NCBI GenBank assembly: GCA_010027915.1 | Contig: RGUG01000070.1 | Location: 1-6,780 of the forward strand | Length of the DNA stretch: 6,780 nucleotides | Origin: a bacterium | GTDB lineage: Bacteria > Margulisbacteria > Marinamargulisbacteria > SXXA01 | Direction: 5' to 3' | In this document: positions 1-6,460 of the stretch, piece by piece | Layout of the letters: each line of letters starts with the position of its first letter | Numbering within the stretch: position 1 is the stretch's first letter | The notes under the pieces: generated by a model | What the model was told of the DNA's origin: nothing | Seen by the model: the letters and a program-made list of their open reading frames with translations, nothing else | Databases searched by the model: none | Made by a program: the position numbers and the translations under genes

Positions 1-1517
1 CTTGATACTATCGAAGACTTGGTTGAGACCAACAGGTTCGTAATGACCTCATGGGGATCGGGAGGACGCCTATAAGGGGCCAAATGGGGGGCATCAACAT
101 AAGGGGTTTTTAATACCTCATGATACCGCATAAAATCCGTCATCGAACCCAACTCGGCCGATGCCAACACCGTTGCTACCAGGTGATTGCGGGGAATCAG
201 CACCGGATTGGCCAGCTTCATCATCGCCCGGCAACGCAACGGGTCGCCCATGCCTTGTCGATGGCAATGGGCCTCCCACCAGCTTCGACCCTCAGGTACC
301 GCCATCCAAGGATCCGATACACCGTTGGTAAGGTAATAAAAGGTTTGGGTATAGTCCCAGCGGTACTTGGCCATCATGGCCAATAACGCATCGATGCGAC
401 TGGCATCGTCGGCACATTCCCCCACCCAGCCTAGTTTTTGACGCATCATGTCCATCCATGCATGATGGGCCAGCACGTGGGCCGACTGCAAACGATCGTT
501 GAGCATGCCCATGGCCACCGACACATCCGAATCAAACAGGGGCCACACGGCCTCAGCCAAACGGGCCATATTCCATTGCACACACTCAGGTTGACGCATA
601 AAGGCATAGCGGCCTTGGTGATCAATGGCACTGTACACCGCCAAGGGGTCATACCCATCCATCAACGCACAAGGACCATAATCAATGGTCTCACCGGATA
701 ACGCCATGTTATCGGTATTCATGACCCCATGAATAAATCCCACCCGTAACCACGCCATGACCAGTGATACCTGTCGTGCCACCATCTCCGAAAAGGCGTC
801 CAATCGTCCCTTCGTATCGTCCCCCGGCACCATGCCATGTCGCCCACACGTGTAATCCCATAACGCACGCAGCAAGAAAGGGTCACCTTGGTGTGCCACA
901 TATTGAAAGGTCCCCACCCGAATATGAGACGTTGCCAAACGAGTCAGCACCGCCCCCGCCAACGGTTCCCCACGCCATACCGTTTCACCGGTCGCCACCA
1001 CCGCCAAGGTACGGGTCGTGGGAATACCCAACCCGTGCATGGCCTCCGAAATCAAGGCCTCACGCAACATCGGGCCCAACGCCGCCTTGCCATCCCCCCG
1101 ACGAGAAAAAGGGGTCACCCCAGAGCCTTTTAACTGGATATCCACCCGGCGATGATCCGGGGCAAGGTGCTCACCCAATACCACAGCCCGACCATCTCCT
1201 AAAACAGTAAACTGACCAAATTGATGGCCCGCATAGGCCATCGCCCATGGGGTCGAACCCGGTGGTAGCTGCTGGCCCGATCCCCACTTCGCCCAAACAG
1301 AAGGGTCGGATGGAAGACCCATCTCGGTGGCCAACGGGACATTCAAAAACACGCAAGTAGGATCGGATACCGGTACGGGCTGGGTGCGAATAGCCAACGA
1401 TGGAAAACAAATGGGATAGGTATCATCCCATCGGAACCCACTAACATGACCGTCAGATGTAGTCAGTGAGCTCCCCCCTGATCGGACACCGTGACCGAGT
1501 GACAAGACGGCACACAT
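1..1517 (-). CDS. selO: Protein adenylyltransferase SelO (YdiU/UPF0061 family), 3' end cut by window edge
   Basis: SelO is a pseudokinase-fold enzyme that transfers AMP from ATP to Ser/Thr/Tyr of target proteins, releasing PPi, and is tied to oxidative stress responses. Counting from the ATG at 1517, the family motifs appear in order: AGHQFG (96-101), LGDGRA (106-111), LKG with K130, RxGDGxA (139-145), E153, IPTTR (165-169), R193, HGVMNTDNM (263-271) with D269 and N270, and IDYGP with D279. These match, without gaps, the ATP/metal residues I recall from the Pseudomonas SelO structure (K113, E136, R176, D252, N253, D262). About 505 codons are visible, near the full family length, and the frame is still open at the edge; the last visible residues do not show the usual short Cys-containing tail. 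The start is uncertain. ATG 1517 overlaps folB by 55 bases; TTG 1503-1505 is also in frame, and homology really begins near residue 27 (GFRWDD). None of these starts has a clear ribosome binding site, so coupling to folB is likely. Family assignment is very secure. Confidence 0.95.
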   Translation of the reverse strand, partial: MCAVLSLGHGVRSGGSSLTTSDGHVSGFRWDDTYPICFPSLAIRTQPVPVSDPTCVFLNVPLATEMGLPSDPSVWAKWGSGQQLPPGSTPWAMAYAGHQFGQFTVLGDGRAVVLGEHLAPDHRRVDIQLKGSGVTPFSRRGDGKAALGPMLREALISEAMHGLGIPTTRTLAVVATGETVWRGEPLAGAVLTRLATSHIRVGTFQYVAHQGDPFLLRALWDYTCGRHGMVPGDDTKGRLDAFSEMVARQVSLVMAWLRVGFIHGVMNTDNMALSGETIDYGPCALMDGYDPLAVYSAIDHQGRYAFMRQPECVQWNMARLAEAVWPLFDSDVSVAMGMLNDRLQSAHVLAHHAWMDMMRQKLGWVGECADDASRIDALLAMMAKYRWDYTQTFYYLTNGVSDPWMAVPEGRSWWEAHCHRQGMGDPLRCRAMMKLANPVLIPRNHLVATVLASAELGSMTDFMRYHEVLKTPYVDAPHLAPYRRPPDPHEVITNLLVSTKSSIVS

Positions 1518-1831
1518 CCCCACTTGGTCACCGACACATCAAGCGATTTTACCATGGGAAAAGTGGCCAATACCCAAGGGATGAAGGCCCCCACAAACCC
1601 CTCTAACAACAAAAAAGTATGGGTGGCGGCCCACTGTCGAATGGCCACCGCCAGCACCGAATAATCCAGGGTGTCTGGCAATGCATCCGACCGTAGGGCC
1701 GCATCCGATGATAGCGTAACAGACAGGTCAAGGCCCAATACTTGGGGATGGGCTTGCTCGTCTGGCAAGACCCCAATCACCGTCGATACCATTAACTGCG
1801 TGAGGGTAATACGCATGCGGGTTCTCGCCAT
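1463..1831 (-). CDS. folB: Dihydroneopterin aldolase
   Basis: FolB converts 7,8-dihydroneopterin to 6-hydroxymethyl-7,8-dihydropterin and glycolaldehyde in cytosolic folate synthesis; FolX epimerases share the fold. The 122-residue product has the typical length and layout: IGVLPDE (19-25), HPQVL (28-32), TLDYSVL (54-60), LLLEG (74-78) and VTKWG (101-105). E25, Y57, E77 and K103 sit at a constant offset of three from the Staphylococcus aureus catalytic residues E22, Y54, E74 and K100, so the enzyme should be active. The usual KP after the last strand is KW here, a small deviation. The start is either ATG 1831 or ATG 1816; the second gives an N-terminus (MRITLTQL) closer to typical FolB. Neither has a good ribosome binding site, and both overlap the end of pfp (40 or 25 bases), which suggests translational coupling. 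With folE upstream it supports a folate role over a FolX role. Confidence 0.9.
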   Translation of the reverse strand: MARTRMRITLTQLMVSTVIGVLPDEQAHPQVLGLDLSVTLSSDAALRSDALPDTLDYSVLAVAIRQWAATHTFLLLEGFVGAFIPWVLATFPMVKSLDVSVTKWGCVPSCHSVTVSDQGGAH

Positions 1832-3486
1832 TGCAAGGAGGGTAACGCGTGATTCAAGGCCACCGAAATGGGGTATTCATACGCCAATTCCCCCGTCCAT
1901 TGACGAGGGCCCACACTAGAAAAAGCATCCGTGTCACACCAAACCTGGCGACGCGAGGCAAAATAACGAAACGCCGGTGACCCCAGGGATACCAATGACT
2001 TCTCAATGACCCATGAGACCTCACTGCCCCGTTTTTCGGGTGACAACATGGCCACCAAGGGCAACCCCGCCACTTGCCAGTCGGCCTGAAACTGTCCCAC
2101 AGAGGCCATCACACCCGTCGCCCCATTGAGTACCAACGCCGCCGCCACGCATCCCAAATTATACCCATACACCGCATCAAAACGGGTGGGTGCCCCACAC
2201 CGACCTTCATAGCCAAAAAAATGATGGATGGGTTGAAACACAAACCCCGGAGGCAAGGTCCGTTGGGATAGTATGCGGGTTAACCATGCCACAAACAGGG
2301 TTTCGGTGGGAATCTGAGACACCTGAATGTTACCGTGCGAATCCCGGTCTTTTAATAGCTGGGTGGCAATGGCATCCGGTAATTCACGCAATAATGTCAC
2401 CTGGGATGAGGGCAACCATTCCCCCATTCGTGTCACACGATCGGTTAATGACAACCCCTGTAATTCGTCGTGATGGGTGGCCATGAGATGATTAAGAGAC
2501 GCCACGAGGGTTTTGAGTTCCCCAACGGATTCAATGACCCCTTCTGGCAATACCATCACCCCATAACCATACCCCTTCTGAGCCCGTCGCACCACCTGGT
2601 CCGCCAGGTCCTCCATTAACGCCGATAAGGAGTCACCGTTGGCTGCCACCTCTTCCGAAATCAAGGTAATGGGGGGATGGGTTTGCAAGGCCACTTCCAA
2701 TGCGACATGACTGGCACTCCGGCCCATTAATTTAATGATATGCCAATACTTGCCGGATGATCGGGCATCTTGCAACACATTGCCCACCAATTCGGAATAA
2801 ATCTTGGTGGCGGTATCAAACCCAAACGAAATGGGGACATCCTCTCCCCACTGAAGGTCACCATCAATCGTTTTGGGAACCCCCACCACCGAACACCCCA
2901 CCGCCTGCAACGCATCCGCTAAAAAGGCGGCGTTGGTATTGGAATCATCGCCCCCAATCACCACCAAGCCATCCAACTGATGGCGACGCACCACCTCGCA
3001 GACAGTGGCCAGTTGCTCGGGGGTCTTGATCTTGGTTCGATCTGACCCAAGCCAATCAAACCCCCCTGTGTTAACCCAACTGGAACGGGTCGCCGGGTCT
3101 ATTGGAAACAAGTCGCCCCGTAACAACCCTTGGGGCCCCTGACGAACCCCCCACAATTCATTCCCTTTTAACTGGTCCAAGAGACCCACCACCACATTAT
3201 GCCCCCCTGATGCGGGCCCCCCCGAAAACAAAACAGCCACCCGCTTGCCTGTGAAAACCCGACGGGCACCAGTGGGCTCCCAACGCTGGCAATGGGACAT
3301 CAACCCAGGTAACACCGACCCAATGGTTTCATCACGCACCGATACCTGCCCCGAGGGAATAAACACCGGCGTCCCATCGCCTTGAAACAATGGCAAGGGT
3401 GAAACCGGGGTCTGGCGAATGGCATGTTCATAGGCCGACCCCCTCGATTCAGCATCCAACAATTGACGGGTCAATCCTTCAGACAT
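1792..3486 (-). CDS. pfp: Pyrophosphate-fructose-6-phosphate 1-phosphotransferase (long, ~60 kDa form)
   Basis: PFP reversibly phosphorylates fructose 6-phosphate with PPi instead of ATP, so it can serve glycolysis and gluconeogenesis. The 564-residue product belongs to the long clade seen in plants, spirochaetes, chlamydiae and Bacteroidetes. Visible motifs: GGPASGGHN (89-97, usually GGPAPGGHN), GFDWLGSDRTKI (142-153), GGDDSNT (178-184), PKTIDGDL (204-211), MGRSASH (254-260), and, towards the C-terminus, a GYEGRCG substrate-binding segment and the KSLV..GSPAFRYFA block. D181 in GGDD and K205 in PKTID replace the two glycines of ATP-dependent PFK and are hallmarks of PPi use; D208 is the expected catalytic Asp. 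The ATG at 3486 is chosen because AGGAGG lies 6 bases upstream and because the in-frame extension to 3624 overlaps the preceding gene and lacks homology. It is one of only two genes here with a strong ribosome binding site. The end overlaps folB. Confidence 0.95.
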   Translation of the reverse strand: MSEGLTRQLLDAESRGSAYEHAIRQTPVSPLPLFQGDGTPVFIPSGQVSVRDETIGSVLPGLMSHCQRWEPTGARRVFTGKRVAVLFSGGPASGGHNVVVGLLDQLKGNELWGVRQGPQGLLRGDLFPIDPATRSSWVNTGGFDWLGSDRTKIKTPEQLATVCEVVRRHQLDGLVVIGGDDSNTNAAFLADALQAVGCSVVGVPKTIDGDLQWGEDVPISFGFDTATKIYSELVGNVLQDARSSGKYWHIIKLMGRSASHVALEVALQTHPPITLISEEVAANGDSLSALMEDLADQVVRRAQKGYGYGVMVLPEGVIESVGELKTLVASLNHLMATHHDELQGLSLTDRVTRMGEWLPSSQVTLLRELPDAIATQLLKDRDSHGNIQVSQIPTETLFVAWLTRILSQRTLPPGFVFQPIHHFFGYEGRCGAPTRFDAVYGYNLGCVAAALVLNGATGVMASVGQFQADWQVAGLPLVAMLSPEKRGSEVSWVIEKSLVSLGSPAFRYFASRRQVWCDTDAFSSVGPRQWTGELAYEYPISVALNHALPSLQWREPACVLPSRS

Positions 3487-3492
3487 CGTGTA

Positions 3493-3498
3493 CCTCCT
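3493..3498 (-). promoter_or_regulatory. Strong ribosome binding site of pfp
   Basis: A perfect AGGAGG on the minus strand, 6 bases before the pfp ATG at 3486, fills most of the 14-base gap after the PTPS-like gene. It settles the pfp start. Neighbours in the operon have no such site, so pfp is probably translated independently and more strongly. Confidence 0.85.
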
Positions 3499-3500
3499 AC

Positions 3501-4421
3501 TTAAGAATCGCGGCATACCGCGGGACCCAGCACAGCACGGCGACACGACACCCGATTGCGTTCGGTTTCTTGAAGCCGCCATCTCACCACCTGTGCATGA
3601 TCCCGCATCAAACGGGTGACCCATGCTTCGATGGTAAGCTCACCTGACCGCAGTGCCGCATCATATGATACCAGCACCCCAGGTGGAATGGTTGATACCT
3701 CGGAGAGTGGCACCGTCAACCCGACACGAAATGTGTGGCCATGAAGACGCGTGCACACACCAAAAAACGACTCATTTTGTTCTTTCGACCAGTCAGCACG
3801 ATACAACCGATGGGGGCCTGCCCATTCTTGCCAAACCTCTGCATACACGTTTCCCTCATGCCATTCATACACCCTATCCCCAATGAGCAATTGGCCCCAC
3901 GGCAAGACTCGCGACAAGTAAAGGGGCCATTCAGTGGGGGAACGCATCGCCAATGCCTCTGGCAAGGGTGTATCGGCAGGATACCGGATGCGTAGGGGAA
4001 AGCGTCCCAGGGGGGTGTCGCCATGCCGTGTCGCCCAACGAAACGAACGAAGCGATTGGGCCGTTACCCACCCCCCTTCGTAGGCAGATGAGACATACAC
4101 ATGGTGCAACTGGCAGGAATACCCCGCCAGTGCCTGCTGGGAGGCCTCCCACCACCATTGTAACCAGGCCGACATGTCCGGCTGGTTCTTCCAGATCGGG
4201 GTCTCTGTCAGGTGCCAATGGTCTACCTGATCCAACACCCTTTGCATCGCAACCTTAAGATCAGAAAGTGACAGAATCATCCCCGACTCCGGATGGGGTT
4301 GCCCTGTCACCCCCACCCATACCTCCCAATTGCGACCCGAAATGGTGCCATCAGCACCTGGCCATGCCGTGGCAATGGTAAAGCGTTTGGAAACAACCGG
4401 CTCACACCGCACGGCGCTCAA
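3501..4421 (-). CDS. Tandem 6-pyruvoyl-tetrahydropterin synthase/QueD-like protein with split active-site motifs
   Basis: The product (306 residues) appears to hold two PTPS/QueD-fold units; single-unit members are about 120-150 residues and act on dihydroneopterin triphosphate, the FolE product. Unit 1 (about 13-115) shows the [13 protein letters not shown] strand, [12 protein letters not shown] (45-56) and the VDHWHL helix end with the D67-H68 pair, but the zinc HGH is replaced by S28-G29-R30 and the late ET by SS (111-112). Residues 116-205 are not recognised. Unit 2 (about 206-306) has [12 protein letters not shown], with catalytic-type C223 and zinc-type H227 and H229, and QET with E285, but lacks the whole LDH segment, and the first zinc His position reads W211. 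The units are therefore complementary. Location between folE and folB points to pterin chemistry; product unknown. Start is TTG 4421, overlapping folE by 20 bases, or GTG 4412; no clear ribosome binding site. Domain assignment is by eye and less sure for unit 1. Confidence 0.75.
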   Translation of the reverse strand: MSAVRCEPVVSKRFTIATAWPGADGTISGRNWEVWVGVTGQPHPESGMILSLSDLKVAMQRVLDQVDHWHLTETPIWKNQPDMSAWLQWWWEASQQALAGYSCQLHHVYVSSAYEGGWVTAQSLRSFRWATRHGDTPLGRFPLRIRYPADTPLPEALAMRSPTEWPLYLSRVLPWGQLLIGDRVYEWHEGNVYAEVWQEWAGPHRLYRADWSKEQNESFFGVCTRLHGHTFRVGLTVPLSEVSTIPPGVLVSYDAALRSGELTIEAWVTRLMRDHAQVVRWRLQETERNRVSCRRAVLGPAVCRDS

Positions 4422-4965
4422 TAAGGGTTAAAAACTCATGACGGGTCACATCCACCTCTTTAAATACCCCCGTCATGCACGAGGTGGTCATCACGGATTG
4501 GGCCCGTTCAACCCCGCGCATGATCATACACAAATGCTTGGCATCCATCACCACCGCCACGCCCAATGCTTGGGTATAGTGCGACAAGGCATCGGCAATT
4601 TGAACGGTCAAATTTTCTTGGATTTGTAGGCGTCGGGCAAAACAATCCACAATGCGGGCCACTTTTGATAGCCCAATCACCTTGCCGTTGGGAATGTACC
4701 CTATTTGAACGGTGCCAAAAAAAGGCAACAAATGATGCTCACATAACGAGTAAAATTCAATGTTACGAACGATCACCATATCGCGGTTGCTGGATTCAAA
4801 AATGGCCCCATTCAAAATATCATCCAATGACTGGGAATACCCACGGGTCAGGGTCTTAAAGGCTTTGGCTGCCCGTTCGGGGGTTTTTTGCAACCCTTCA
4901 CGTGTCAAATCTTCCCCCACTCCTTGAATCAAGGCCCGGTAACAGTCCGATAACGGGTCACTCAT
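4402..4965 (-). CDS. folE: GTP cyclohydrolase I
   Basis: FolE converts GTP to 7,8-dihydroneopterin triphosphate and formate, the entry step for folate, biopterin and queuosine. The 187-residue product has the family's usual size and motifs: [13 protein letters not shown] (23-35), the [14 protein letters not shown] block with C75, H77 and H78, [13 protein letters not shown] (89-101), [10 protein letters not shown] (143-152) and the C-terminal TRHEFLTLI (174-182). C75, H78 and C146 form the zinc site and H77 and H144 are the catalytic-type histidines, so this is the classical zinc-dependent type IA enzyme rather than FolE2. The ATG at 4965 overlaps the bcp TGA as ATGA, a coupling arrangement; an in-frame extension to 5106 would run far into bcp and is rejected. 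The gene end overlaps the PTPS-like start. Its product is the presumed substrate, or precursor of the substrate, of both the next gene and folB. Confidence 0.97.
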   Translation of the reverse strand: MSDPLSDCYRALIQGVGEDLTREGLQKTPERAAKAFKTLTRGYSQSLDDILNGAIFESSNRDMVIVRNIEFYSLCEHHLLPFFGTVQIGYIPNGKVIGLSKVARIVDCFARRLQIQENLTVQIADALSHYTQALGVAVVMDAKHLCMIMRGVERAQSVMTTSCMTGVFKEVDVTRHEFLTLIERRAV

Positions 4966-5417
4966 AGGGCATCCAACAGGGTTTGGGCGTGTCCTTCTGG
5001 GGATACTTTTTTGTAGTGGGCTTGCACCAGGCCATCCGGTGAAATCACCACGGTTGAGCGCACAATGCCCATGCTTTTTTTGCCATACATGGTCTTTTCT
5101 TGCCAAGCACCATAGGCCTCAAGCACCGTATGATCGGGGTCACTTAACAAGGTAATACCCAAGTTGTATTTGCTACAAAATGCCTCATGTGACGCCACTG
5201 AATCTTTAGAGACGCCCAACACCACCGCATTTTTTGATTCAAATTGGGGTGCAAGGGATGAAAAGTCAGTGGCCTGAACCGTACACCCTGGGGTGTCATC
5301 TTTGGGGTAAAAATAAAGGATCACCGTCTTGCCTCGGTATTGAGACAATGAGACAGTATGACCATGTTGATCAGAAAGCGAAAACGGGGGGGCCGGTTGA
5401 CCCATTTCAATACCCAT
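4962..5417 (-). CDS. bcp: Thioredoxin-dependent peroxiredoxin, PrxQ/Bcp type
   Basis: PrxQ enzymes reduce H2O2 and organic hydroperoxides using thioredoxin. The 151-residue product shows GQPAPPFSL (6-14), [10 protein letters not shown] (37-46) with peroxidatic C45, GVSKDS (68-73), [10 protein letters not shown] (75-84), LLSDPDH, a [11 protein letters not shown] segment and GIVRSTVVI. The resolving Cys that many Bcp proteins carry five residues after C45 is T50 here, but C81 sits 36 residues downstream, the same spacing as the C47/C83 pair I recall in Xylella PrxQ, so this is probably the alpha-3 type of atypical 2-Cys PrxQ. The ATG at 5417 has AAAGGAG 5 bases upstream; an in-frame start at 5480 would add an unrelated leader and is rejected. 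The gene follows the only intergenic gap of note and is probably first in the operon. Its stop overlaps the folE start. Confidence 0.95.
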   Translation of the reverse strand: MGIEMGQPAPPFSLSDQHGHTVSLSQYRGKTVILYFYPKDDTPGCTVQATDFSSLAPQFESKNAVVLGVSKDSVASHEAFCSKYNLGITLLSDPDHTVLEAYGAWQEKTMYGKKSMGIVRSTVVISPDGLVQAHYKKVSPEGHAQTLLDAL

Positions 5418-5422
5418 ATAAA

Positions 5423-5429
5423 CTCCTTT
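5423..5429 (-). promoter_or_regulatory. Ribosome binding site of bcp
   Basis: AAAGGAG on the minus strand, 5 bases before the ATG at 5417. It decides the bcp start against the longer in-frame candidate at 5480. Confidence 0.8.
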
Positions 5430-5450
5430 ATACACAAAAAATAGAGGGTG

Positions 5451-5480
5451 AGTGTACACCCACATGCGTGGGTTGCTCAA
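5451..5480 (-). promoter_or_regulatory. Possible sigma70-type promoter upstream of bcp
   Basis: On the minus strand TTGAGC (5475-5480) and TACACT (5451-5456) are 18 bases apart, each matching four of six consensus positions. They lie in the 86-base gap between the SRPBCC gene and bcp, where the operon promoter would be expected. The match is modest and was found by eye. Confidence 0.3.
5458..5473. repeat. Short inverted repeat in the bcp upstream gap
   Basis: ACCCAC and GTGGGT, a perfect 6-bp inverted repeat with a 4-base loop, lie exactly between the candidate -35 and -10 boxes. That position would suit a repressor operator. There is no T-run after it on the minus strand, so it is not a convincing terminator for the SRPBCC gene. 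It may also be chance in this G/C-run-rich DNA. Confidence 0.4.
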
Positions 5481-5503
5481 TACTCACGCAAAATACAGCC
5501 CCA

Positions 5504-6460
5504 TCACGAAGACCCATCAATGGGTTGCTCGACGGTTGTTTTGATATGGGTTAATACTTGCAAATGAATGCGATGAATCACCCATCGGGCGTATAACTGC
5601 CAATACCAGCCAGGGTACATGTCCAGTTCAATCCATGTACGCCCTTCCAAACGGGTGCCGCCGTTGGACAAAGGGACCAGACGAAACTCACCCCGCACCG
5701 ATCGAAAATAGCCATCCAAGTGGGGCGGATTCACGTGTCGATAAAGAGACCATTCGGTCAGGGGAACCGGTTGTTTCACCCCATCAAACGCCAACCGACG
5801 GGGTTGATCCCACACCGTAATGGGCTCAACAAACGGTCCGGTCGAAAACTCACAATACCGAACGGCCCCCACCCCTTCTCCCTCAATACGGGCACGAAGT
5901 GGGTATGCGATACCCGATTGAAATGGCCATTCGGTCGGTGGGGGCAACTCAGGAAATTGAATGACGTGAGGCCAAACCTGAGCCGGTGATGCCGCAATCT
6001 CAACCTGAGACATCACCATATCCCGATGGGTCAAACCCTGATAATCCGACCATGCCCAAAACGGGAAGGCCATCCCCATCACCAAAGCCCCCATATGATG
6101 ACGATGCGAATAACCGGCCAATGCACGACCCAATAATGAACCCATGCAACCCAACACCAGGGCCAATGGGAACGACAGACTCAAACAACGGAACCCCTCA
6201 AATGCCCCCACCCACAACACCAAGTGAACCATCATGATAACGATCAAGCCCCACCACAAGGTGTGTCGAATCCCCATGCGTACCTGCCGATTGGCATAAA
6301 ACCCCAATAGCAGCCCCAGCATCAATGGAATGCCCACAAACAATAACAGGCCATACCGTTCCAATAGAAACACGCTCATCCCCACACACAAGACCCCCAA
6401 AAAAGTGAGTATCATCAGCCATCGCAACCACACGACCCATGAAACATCCCCTTTTGCCAC
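5504..6460 (-). CDS. Multi-pass membrane protein with C-terminal SRPBCC (START-like) domain; probable 3' part of a frameshifted gene
   Basis: The 318-residue reading frame has about five hydrophobic segments (roughly 8-33, 36-55, 67-88, 91-114 and 122-138) followed by a soluble domain at about 148-308. That domain begins MSQVEIAASPAQVWPHVIQFPE, the usual SRPBCC opening, and holds GEGVGAVRYCEFSTGPFVEP (194-213), ITVWDQPRRLAF (214-225), a PPHLDGYF turn (245-252), RGEFRLVPL (256-264), GTRLEG (268-273) and IHRIHLQVLTHIK (295-307). I recognise these as typical of SRPBCC membrane proteins of unknown function; the fold suggests binding of a hydrophobic ligand, not shown. The only available start, GTG 6460, lacks a ribosome binding site, and the DUF805-like coding upstream is in another frame, so the natural protein probably begins beyond the window. 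The stop at 5504-5506 is 86 bases before bcp, so membership in the bcp operon is uncertain. Confidence 0.75.
   Translation of the reverse strand: MAKGDVSWVVWLRWLMILTFLGVLCVGMSVFLLERYGLLLFVGIPLMLGLLLGFYANRQVRMGIRHTLWWGLIVIMMVHLVLWVGAFEGFRCLSLSFPLALVLGCMGSLLGRALAGYSHRHHMGALVMGMAFPFWAWSDYQGLTHRDMVMSQVEIAASPAQVWPHVIQFPELPPPTEWPFQSGIAYPLRARIEGEGVGAVRYCEFSTGPFVEPITVWDQPRRLAFDGVKQPVPLTEWSLYRHVNPPHLDGYFRSVRGEFRLVPLSNGGTRLEGRTWIELDMYPGWYWQLYARWVIHRIHLQVLTHIKTTVEQPIDGSS

Noticed and set aside
764..1210. Plus-strand open frame of 148 residues, proline-rich
   Set aside because: It lies wholly antisense to selO, whose motifs are unmistakable. The low-complexity proline content is what the reverse of a G-rich coding strand produces.
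1835..1852. Plus-strand AAGGAGGG followed by GTG, a good-looking translation start
   Set aside because: The frame it opens meets a stop at about 1980 after some 40 codons of unremarkable sequence, and it lies antisense to the pfp 3' end.
3487..3624. 46-residue N-terminal extension of pfp
   Set aside because: It overlaps the PTPS-like gene and has no PFP-like sequence, while the ATG at 3486 has a perfect ribosome binding site.
4966..5106. 47-residue N-terminal extension of folE
   Set aside because: It would lie within bcp; the ATG overlapping the bcp stop as ATGA fits the FolE family start and length.
5418..5480. 21-residue N-terminal extension of bcp, hydrophobic enough to suggest a signal sequence
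   Set aside because: The candidate start at 5480 has no ribosome binding site, the segment spans the bcp ribosome binding site itself, and PrxQ proteins normally begin close to the GxxAPxF motif.
6198..6459. Continuation of the 6461-6767 frame below 6460
   Set aside because: Past the inferred second frameshift this frame shows no family-like sequence, whereas the overlapping SRPBCC gene frame does; it is a shadow.
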